Shown in pieces: positions 4,746-8,232 of a stretch of 8,232 nt of DNA (its first letter is position 1; every line of letters begins with the position of its first letter). The notes beneath the pieces were generated by a model. That model was not told the DNA's origin. It ran no database searches and worked only from the letters and a program-made list of their open reading frames with translations. Source of the DNA: Betaproteobacteria bacterium UBA931 (GTDB lineage: Bacteria > Pseudomonadota > Gammaproteobacteria > Burkholderiales > Casimicrobiaceae). A program made the position numbers and the translations under genes. The stretch covers positions 61,702 through 69,933 of the forward strand of contig DBDN01000081.1 of NCBI GenBank assembly GCA_002293615.1, written 5' to 3'.

Positions 4746-4777
4746 ACTATAAAATAAAAATACTTAGGTATTGACAA
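4746..4777 (-). promoter_or_regulatory. Candidate repressor-maintenance promoter (PRM-like)
   Basis: On the minus strand TATAGT (4751-4746) is a five-of-six -10. The nearest good -35, TTGTCA (4777-4772), is 20 bases away, so the promoter is weak by sequence; TTTTAT (4754-4749) would give 17-base spacing. The -35 is the reverse complement of the rightward one, so both divergent promoters share bases. The operator at 4759-4772 lies between the elements, consistent with regulation by the repressor itself. Confidence 0.4.
4759..4772. promoter_or_regulatory. Operator OR-a (AATACTTAGGTATT)
   Basis: A 14-base imperfect palindrome overlapping the -35 of the rightward promoter. It is identical to OL-b read on the other strand. 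With 4781-4794 it forms a pair like the left pair, centre spacing 22 bases. Confidence 0.75.
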
Positions 4778-4798
4778 TGAATTACTTAGGTATTAAAT
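4771..4798 (+). promoter_or_regulatory. Rightward early promoter (PR-like)
   Basis: TTGACA (4771-4776) is a perfect -35. TTAAAT (4793-4798, four of six) is the best -10, with 16 bases of spacing. The predicted start falls at about 4804-4807, at or next to the ATG of the Cro-like gene. Both operators overlap it, one on the -35 and one on the -10. Confidence 0.65.
4781..4794. promoter_or_regulatory. Operator OR-b (ATTACTTAGGTATT)
   Basis: It differs by one base from the neighbouring site at 4759-4772 and lies against the -10 of the rightward promoter. Occupancy would block Cro-operon transcription. Confidence 0.7.
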
Positions 4799-4806
4799 TG
4801 TGCGGC

Positions 4807-5007
4807 ATGGATATTCAACAGAGGATTTTTGAAATTAGGGCGGCAGGGCTATCGCAAGCTGAAATAGCGTGCCGCATAGGTGTTTCTCAAGGCGCTGTCA
4901 GTCATTATGAAACTGGCCGTCGCAAGCGCATGTATTCCGATACACATGAAAAACTGATTGCGCTTTATCAAGAGCTTTTCGGCAGCAAGAATAAAGAGGC
5001 GGCATGA
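4807..5007 (+). CDS. Cro-like/XRE helix-turn-helix regulator (66 aa)
   Basis: The protein is almost wholly a helix-turn-helix domain: LSQAEIACRIGVSQGAVSHY (15-34) followed by ETGRRKR, then a C-terminal helix HEKLIALYQELFG. Small size, position as the first gene of the rightward transcript and divergence from the CI gene identify it as the Cro-equivalent. It should bind the same operators with different preference and turn down the repressor promoter. I chose ATG 4807; a longer frame starting inside the -35 box is not credible. No ribosome binding site precedes 4807 and the predicted transcription start is at or within a few bases of it, so the message may be leaderless. It ends in ATGATG, an overlap that would start a downstream plus-strand frame, now covered by a minus-strand gene. 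Confidence 0.88.
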   Translation: MDIQQRIFEIRAAGLSQAEIACRIGVSQGAVSHYETGRRKRMYSDTHEKLIALYQELFGSKNKEAA

Positions 5008-5012
5008 TGTTT

Positions 5013-5405
5013 TCATCTTATTTTCATGTACTCAAGAAGACCTCTGATGGCAGCACGCACCTCGTCGGTGCTAATAAGTTCGTGCTTCCACAATTCATTC
5101 GTTTTGGTTTGGTGTGTGGCTTCGCGATAGCGTTCAACAGCAGCATAAAAGCCTCTTCTTTTCCACCATGGTTGGAGCAGTCCGAGAAATTCAATCTGGA
5201 GGTCGCTCAGGTGCTTCATGTTAGTCATACGAGTGAGTTCTCTCTCAAGCAATGCCCTACATTCAATAGCAATCGCGTTGTATTCACGCCGCTGCTCGAT
5301 TTTCAGATCGTTCCGGTAAGTGAATTTAGTGGTGATGTAGGAAGCAATGGCGGCAACAAAAAGCAATTTTCCGATTTCAAGGACTGTGCTTGTTTCAATG
5401 ATCAT
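5013..5405 (-). CDS. Membrane-anchored hypothetical protein, counter-oriented cargo gene (130 aa)
   Basis: One N-terminal membrane helix (about residues 8-25, VLEIGKLLFVAAIASYI) is followed by a basic stop-transfer segment (TKFTYRNDLKIEQRREYNAI) and a long charged helical cytoplasmic domain containing ALLERELTRMTNM and LQPWWKRRGFYAAVERYREA. This one-helix-plus-coiled-coil shape is common in small phage proteins of unknown function. I recognise no family. ATG 5405 has GGGAG 7 bases upstream. The gene runs against the surrounding rightward operon, its stop lying 6 bases past the Cro-like stop. It is therefore probably independently expressed, possibly in the lysogen. No convincing promoter was found. 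Superinfection exclusion at the inner membrane is one possible role (inference). Confidence 0.8.
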   Translation of the reverse strand: MIIETSTVLEIGKLLFVAAIASYITTKFTYRNDLKIEQRREYNAIAIECRALLERELTRMTNMKHLSDLQIEFLGLLQPWWKRRGFYAAVERYREATHQTKTNELWKHELISTDEVRAAIRGLLEYMKIR

Positions 5406-5486
5406 GATGATCTCCCTTTATGGGCATATGTGTTCGCTATTGTTATCGGTGGCGGAATCGGGCATTTGCTGGGGAGGTGGCTATGA
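5406..5486 (+). pseudogene. Possible 5'-truncated remnant of a small membrane-protein gene
   Basis: This frame encodes LPLWAYVFAIVIGGGIGHLL then GRWL and a stop, a typical small phage membrane helix. Its TGA overlaps an ATGATG preceded by GGGGAGG, a typical coupled gene junction. No ATG lies in frame after 5405. The frame is open all the way back to the ATG at 5004 that overlaps the Cro-like stop, but most of that stretch is antisense to the gene at 5013-5405 and reads as low-complexity shadow. I infer a remnant whose front was replaced when the minus-strand gene arrived. A GTG at 5430 could make an 18-residue peptide. Confidence 0.3.
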
Positions 5487-5776
5487 TGCAAATGGGACGT
5501 ATTGAACTTCCAGACGTGGTTTCCGTGCAAAGTCCGGCGATTGCCAAAATAAAAATCATTCCCGACATGTCCGAATACCGATCAGCGCTTGATCTTGTCG
5601 CCAAGTCGCCTGAACTCATTCAAGGCGTTCTCAATGGCAGCATTGACCTGACTCCTGTACTTGGAAAGGTCAATCTCAAACCTGTTTCCGCAGACGCATT
5701 CGATGGGCTGGTTGCTGTCAAACCATCCGACAGTCTCCGTAAAGCTATTGCCGCAATGGGGGCAGTCGATGGTTAA
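5483..5776 (+). CDS. Doubtful plus-strand frame (97 aa) antisense to the zinc-ribbon gene
   Basis: The ATGATG at 5483 has one of the best ribosome binding sites in the window (GGGGAGGTGGCT) and begins MMQMGRIELPDVVSVQSPAI then AKIKIIPDMSEYR, which looks coding. From 5582 onward it is exactly codon-antiparallel to the convincing zinc-ribbon gene, so the last two thirds may be shadow. Either a short gene has been truncated by the minus-strand insertion, or the frames truly overlap. I recognise no family. Confidence 0.3.
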   Translation: MMQMGRIELPDVVSVQSPAIAKIKIIPDMSEYRSALDLVAKSPELIQGVLNGSIDLTPVLGKVNLKPVSADAFDGLVAVKPSDSLRKAIAAMGAVDG

Positions 5777-5797
5777 TTCATGCTCTTCAATATTCAT
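5582..5797 (-). CDS. Zinc-ribbon-like small protein (71 aa), counter-oriented
   Basis: Cys12-x2-Cys15 in IDCPHCGNSF and Cys34-x-Cys36 in IECVCGNRFEIDLSKYRSQV supply four thiolates for one structural zinc. The C-terminal 25 residues are a single helix (NAAIENALNEFRRLGDKIKR). Such small zinc-ribbon proteins often bind nucleic acid or act as adaptors; the role here is unknown. ATG 5797 follows AAAGGA with about 6 bases of spacing. The gene faces against the rightward operon like its two neighbours and has no visible strong promoter; a TAAAAT about 41 bases upstream (5838-5843) could be a -10 but lacks a -35. The Cys pattern makes it far more likely than the overlapping plus-strand frame. Confidence 0.8.
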   Translation of the reverse strand: MNIEEHELTIDCPHCGNSFTETVGWFDSNQPIECVCGNRFEIDLSKYRSQVNAAIENALNEFRRLGDKIKR

Positions 5798-5888
5798 GGC
5801 GTTCCTTTCGTTTGTGCGTTCGGTGTGTGGTGCTCCGATTTTACAGCGATTGGAGCGCCTCCCGTTCCTGCCTATTTTTTTGCATGAC

Positions 5889-5908
5889 CATGTGAAAACA
5901 TGTGAAAA
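5889..5908. promoter_or_regulatory. Tandem 10-base repeat CATGTGAAAA x2, candidate operator
   Basis: CATGTGAAAA occurs twice head to tail (5889-5898 and 5899-5908), exactly one helical turn apart, 21 bases before the CII-like gene. Within it CATGT and ACATG also form an inverted pair around GAAA. Direct repeats at helical spacing are how CII-type activators bind in known phages, but the sequence itself is not one I recognise. It lies in the non-coding stretch 5798-5929, which otherwise holds a T7 run (5874-5881) and no clear promoter. Confidence 0.4.
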
Positions 5909-5929
5909 ACCTTTTTCCGGTGGTTTCCG

Positions 5930-6298
5930 ATGGTGAAAAACTCAACTCAAATGACTTTAGATTTCACGCCAGGATTGACATCCCGGTTCCGGTCATTGCG
6001 TGAATGTGTTTCGGCGTCTGTTTATTCCTGCCCGCGCGGATTGTCGTCGATTGCCGCCGATCTGGACATGTCGCCGTCGGAACTGACCAAGCGGCTGAAT
6101 CCGGACGGTTCTGAGCCGCGTCCGTTGCGTGTGGACGATCTGGAAAAGATTGTCTGTGCCACGGGCGACAACACACCTATTTATTGGCTGATTGAGCGTT
6201 TCTTGCGCAGCGACGAAGCGCGGCGCTCTTCGGCCATCAATCAATTATCCCATTTGCTGCCGCAGATCGAGCGGCTGCTTACGGAGGTGAAGTCATGA
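5930..6298 (+). CDS. CII-like phage regulatory protein (122 aa)
   Basis: After a short lead, TPGLTSRFRSLRECVSASVY, then GLSSIAADLDMSPSELTKRL, then PLRVDDLEKIVCATGDNTPI and YWLIERFL follow the order of the Phage_CP76/CII-type regulators of P2-like and other phages. These have an N-terminal helix-turn-helix on DMSPSELTKRL and a second helical part with the D-x-L-x-x-I-x-x-x-TGD-x-x-P-x-x-W-L pattern. Such proteins regulate the choice between lysis and lysogeny or early transcription. The last 30 residues form a helix probably used for oligomerisation. ATG 5930 has GGTGG about 6 bases upstream; ATG 5951 is an alternative. Its stop overlaps the next start as ATGA. The tandem repeat just upstream could be its own target. 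Confidence 0.75.
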   Translation: MVKNSTQMTLDFTPGLTSRFRSLRECVSASVYSCPRGLSSIAADLDMSPSELTKRLNPDGSEPRPLRVDDLEKIVCATGDNTPIYWLIERFLRSDEARRSSAINQLSHLLPQIERLLTEVKS

Positions 6299-6642
6299 AT
6301 AAAGCTAAATTGCTCAAGGTTTGTGTTTGTGGGCTAACCCCGATTCACGAACTTGTGGTCAGTTATCACTTCGCCGTTGGGATGTGCCGCAATAATATTG
6401 CGCAAAGCGATGTGCTGCAATTCACAAAGACACTTATGGATGCCCTTGATAAGTATCAAGGGAGTGTTGTTGCCGTTATTGATGGTGAAGATAGCCATGA
6501 AAATATTAGCGCTGAAACAATAACGGCGTTTTCGGAATCGGCTAAAGAAATGGTACGCGCCGCGCAAGCGATGAAGGATGCTTTGTCGTCGCTTCCTGAA
6601 GCGGTGCAAGTAAAAATTACAGACCAAGCGGTAGGCGTTTAA
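6295..6642 (+). CDS. Hypothetical phage protein (115 aa)
   Basis: The start at 6295 overlaps the CII-like stop and has an ideal ribosome binding site (GGAGGTGAAGTC). The N-terminal half (VCVCGLTPIHELVVSYHFAV, then QFTKTLMDALDKY) is mixed. The C-terminal half is a long amphipathic helix (TAFSESAKEMVRAAQAMKDA) ending in a polar tail. There are no named motifs; two closely spaced Cys (VCVCG) are not enough for a metal site. Codon use looks more AT-rich than in the CII-like gene, hinting at a different origin. Its TAA overlaps the following ATG as TAATG, so a coupled gene is expected next. Confidence 0.75.
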   Translation: MNKAKLLKVCVCGLTPIHELVVSYHFAVGMCRNNIAQSDVLQFTKTLMDALDKYQGSVVAVIDGEDSHENISAETITAFSESAKEMVRAAQAMKDALSSLPEAVQVKITDQAVGV

Positions 6643-6853
6643 TGTTTACGGCGGTGCCTTTTTGTCGAATTGTGCTTTTTCAGATTTCCTGTCTGGGTTA
6701 CCGCAATTCTATCACTGGCGCCGCCATCTTCTTCGGATGCCGGGGGTTGCTCCTCCCATTGATCACGGCACCGAGCGCCGGGCGTTCGCGCTCGGCGCGG
6801 CTTTCTACAAAGACATTATCAAGATCAATTTGTGTATTCAAGAATCTCTTTAA
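6642..6853 (+). pseudogene. Small phage gene, probably broken by a one-base loss in a T run (about 69 aa if restored)
   Basis: The ATG at 6642 is coupled to the preceding stop (TAATG) and begins MFTAVPF. At the five-T run 6659-6663 the coding signal moves to the next frame: LSNCAFSDFLSGLPQFYHWR, then RHLLRMPGVAPPIDHGTERR, then AFALGAAFYKDIIK, ending at TAA 6851-6853. Six T residues would join the parts smoothly. Alternatively translation starts at TTG 6662 (63 aa), with the GGCGGTG upstream as a ribosome binding site. The W-R-R-x-L-x-R-M-P...DHGTxRRAFALG body looks like a conserved phage protein, but I cannot name it. The final 29 bases overlap tail-to-tail with a minus-strand gene, so the original C-terminus may also be lost. 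Confidence 0.5.
6771..6795. repeat. Strong GC hairpin inside the small frameshifted gene
   Basis: CCGAGCGC (6771-6778) pairs perfectly with GCGCTCGG (6788-6795) over a 9-base loop. It has no following T tract on either strand, so it is not an intrinsic terminator. It may simply reflect the Glu-Arg-Arg-Ala-Phe-Ala-Leu-Gly coding sequence. Confidence 0.35.
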
Positions 6854-7235
6854 TACATTTTATTCGATATTTTTTGACCAGTGTCTCATCGTTAGTTGCA
6901 ACCTGAATTTCTTTGTCTTTTTCTCCGTTCCAGTCAAGAATTTTATTACAAGCATTACAAAATTCTTGAAATTTAGATGGGTCAATGGCCTTCGCAAGCC
7001 TATCGAGATCGCCGGCATTAATTGTAAGGCTCGGATTGGAAGGGCTTCTTTTTTCCAATATGTCTTGCAGATCAATAAGCTTTGCTCTCACTTTTGCCTT
7101 GATGTACTCATTGTCTTTGTGAAAAGCAAGCTCTTTCAAATTCTTAAAATTCTGCCTTTGGGCAAGGTACGCCGCAGCTACGGCAAACGACCCGCCGATT
7201 ATGGCACCAATAATCGCCGCACAAAAAGAGTCCAT
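6825..7235 (-). CDS. Membrane-anchored hypothetical protein, counter-oriented cargo gene (136 aa)
   Basis: It begins MDSFCAAIIGAIIGGSFAVA then AAYLAQRQNF: one Gly/Ala-rich membrane helix (residues 4-24, GxxxG-like) followed by a charged helical cytoplasmic part (KAKVRAKLIDLQDILEKR, then AGDLDRLAKAIDPSKFQEFC, and a basic end). Overall shape and size match the other counter-oriented membrane gene at 5013-5405, but I see no clear sequence similarity. ATG 7235 has AAAGGA with 7 bases of spacing. A longer frame upstream lacks this and is rejected. The gene is AT-rich relative to the primase, faces against the operon, and its start lies only 25 bases from the primase start on the other strand. It is probably a moron acting at the inner membrane; the function is unproven. 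Confidence 0.8.
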   Translation of the reverse strand: MDSFCAAIIGAIIGGSFAVAAAYLAQRQNFKNLKELAFHKDNEYIKAKVRAKLIDLQDILEKRSPSNPSLTINAGDLDRLAKAIDPSKFQEFCNACNKILDWNGEKDKEIQVATNDETLVKKYRIKCIKEILEYTN

Positions 7236-7260
7236 TTGCTTTCCTTTATGGGTTGCGAAA

Positions 7261-8232
7261 ATGATTGATTTTAAGCGAATAGCCGAAGCCGCGCTACAAA
7301 GCATCGATACGCTGCTGTCCGAGTGGTTGCCGGACGGGCAGCGTGAGGGCTACGAATATAAGGCACTGAACCCAACCCGCGCCGACCAGCGCAAGGGCAG
7401 CTTTTCGATCAACATGAATAACGGTTCATGGGCTGACTTTGCGACCGACGATAAAGGCGGCGATCTCATTAGCCTTTATAAATACCTGAACGATTGCTCA
7501 ATGGTGGATGCCGCAAAAGCCGTGGCGCAACGTTTGTCAATAAGCATTGATTCCGACGCGCCAAAATCCACGCCAGCGCAAGCCAAGGATGGGGACAAGC
7601 GCCGTTCGGATTGGACGCCTGTGTTGCCGGTGCCGGAATCTGTGCCAGAGCCTCCGAAAGCGCATATCAAGCGCGGCAAACCAAGTATGGCGCCGTGGGC
7701 GTATCGCGATAGCGACGGGCGTTTGCTCGGCATGATTTACCGATTTGAAAAATCCGACTTCGGCAAGGAAATCTTGCCGTGCGTTTGGACGCGTAACGAA
7801 AAAACCGGTGCCACTGAATGGCGCTGGATGGCGTTTCCTGTGCCGCGCCCTTTATACGGGCTTGATCGTCTTGCCGCACGTAGCGATTGTTCTGTGCTTT
7901 TGGTTGAAGGCGAGAAATGCGCTGATGCAGCCGCACGGGAATTGAAAAACTCGGTAGTGATGACATGGCCGGGCGGCGCGGAAGCCTATGAGAAGGTGGA
8001 CTGGTCGCCGCTTGCCGGGCGGCGCGTCGTGATTTTTCCAGATTGCGACGCGCAGCGCGAGAAATGCTCCCGTGCCGAAGTCGCTTCGGGTGTGGAACCC
8101 AACGGCAAACCCATTTTGCCGGAAAGCAAACAGCCCGGAATGTCCGCCGCTGAAAACATTGCCAAGCGGCTTGTCGAGATCGGATGTCGCGTCAAGATTG
8201 TCAATATCCCGAAGCCCGGCGAGAAGCCAGGT
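7261..8232 (+). CDS. Phage DNA primase with Toprim domain (N-terminal 324 aa; continues beyond the window)
   Basis: The first 110 residues resemble the zinc-less N-terminal part of phage primase-helicases: LLSEWLPDGQREGYEYKALN, then SFSINMNNGSWADFATDDKG and GDLISLYKYL. After a Pro-rich linker (121-137), a region with WAYRDSDGRLLGMIYRFEK leads into a Toprim domain. Its acidic residues are visible: Glu216 in LLVEGEKCADAA, and Asp261 and Asp263 in VVIFPDCDAQREK. The enzyme should make RNA primers at the phage origin; a helicase or VapE/DUF5906-type C-terminal half is expected outside the window. ATG 7261 is the only in-frame start and has no good ribosome binding site (GGGTTGCGAAA). This may follow from the adjacent minus-strand gene having replaced its original upstream region. 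It is the replication module of the rightward operon. Confidence 0.88.
   Translation, partial: MIDFKRIAEAALQSIDTLLSEWLPDGQREGYEYKALNPTRADQRKGSFSINMNNGSWADFATDDKGGDLISLYKYLNDCSMVDAAKAVAQRLSISIDSDAPKSTPAQAKDGDKRRSDWTPVLPVPESVPEPPKAHIKRGKPSMAPWAYRDSDGRLLGMIYRFEKSDFGKEILPCVWTRNEKTGATEWRWMAFPVPRPLYGLDRLAARSDCSVLLVEGEKCADAAARELKNSVVMTWPGGAEAYEKVDWSPLAGRRVVIFPDCDAQREKCSRAEVASGVEPNGKPILPESKQPGMSAAENIAKRLVEIGCRVKIVNIPKPGEKPG

Noticed and set aside
5833..5881. GCTCC...GGAGC repeat with later T7 run as a plus-strand terminator
   Set aside because: The T run is about 18 bases past the short stem, too far for intrinsic termination.
5964..6244. Two minus-strand open frames opposite the CII-like gene
   Set aside because: Arg/Gln-rich low-complexity products opposite a convincing regulator with good start and coupling.
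6334..6627. Minus-strand open frame of 97 codons
   Set aside because: Antisense of the 115-residue gene, which has an ideal ribosome binding site; the shadow product is rich in Phe and Arg.
6642..7268. Plus-strand open frame of 208 codons
   Set aside because: Only its first few codons look coding. It then runs out of frame with the small gene and antisense to the membrane gene at 6825-7235.
7476..8204. Several open frames in the primase region (both strands)
   Set aside because: The continuous 324-codon primase frame with Toprim motifs explains the whole stretch.
1..8232. tRNA, rRNA, CRISPR array, insertion sequence, attachment site, integrase or Neisseria/Haemophilus uptake words
   Set aside because: None recognised on either strand; no repeat-spacer periodicity, transposase or recombinase motifs, or tRNA-like cloverleaf.

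Overview
The window is the early/immunity region of a lambdoid temperate phage (a prophage or close relative) of a proteobacterium. Supporting features are a self-cleaving CI-type repressor divergent from a Cro-like gene, shared operators at two early promoters, a CII-like regulator, a primase with a Toprim domain, and many small, tightly overlapping genes. Base composition is roughly balanced, with a more AT-rich immunity core. The host genus cannot be fixed. I saw no recognisable Neisseria or Haemophilus uptake words, and a beta- or gammaproteobacterial host is only a guess.

Layout. Positions 1-2653 are a leftward (minus) early operon of about ten small genes, mostly overlapping by 1-14 bases. 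It includes a DUF6378-type protein, a probable Acb2/Tad1-type helical hairpin protein (candidate cyclic-nucleotide sponge), a signal-peptide protein, and, at the left edge, a gene broken by a probable one-base deletion. The operon starts from a strong sigma70-like promoter at about 2688-2715, overlapped by two palindromic operators. Positions 2760-3130 hold a plus-strand cassette with its own candidate promoter, leader hairpins, a 56-residue protein and a clear intrinsic terminator. Positions 3162-4734 (minus) encode the CI-like repressor followed by a DEDDh exonuclease-BRCT fusion that is probably co-transcribed with it. Positions 4740-4806 are the divergent CI/Cro control region, with the same operator pair as the left promoter.

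From 4807 to the right edge runs the rightward early operon: Cro-like, CII-like, a 115-residue protein, a frameshifted small gene, and a primase that leaves the window. It is interrupted three times by minus-strand genes (5013-5405, 5582-5797, 6825-7235) with their own ribosome binding sites. Two of these encode short membrane-anchored proteins and one a zinc-ribbon protein. They look like moron or cargo genes set into the operon. Plus-strand remnants with good start and stop coupling signals lie at their edges.

Working model (inference): CI binds AATACTTAGGTATT-like sites at both early promoters and silences both arms. The genes expressed from the repressor promoter or independently (exonuclease-BRCT, the 56-residue protein, the counter-oriented membrane proteins) are the candidates for lysogenic conversion or superinfection exclusion. 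The left operon carries lytic-phase accessory functions, possibly including anti-defence. The right operon controls lysogeny choice and starts replication.
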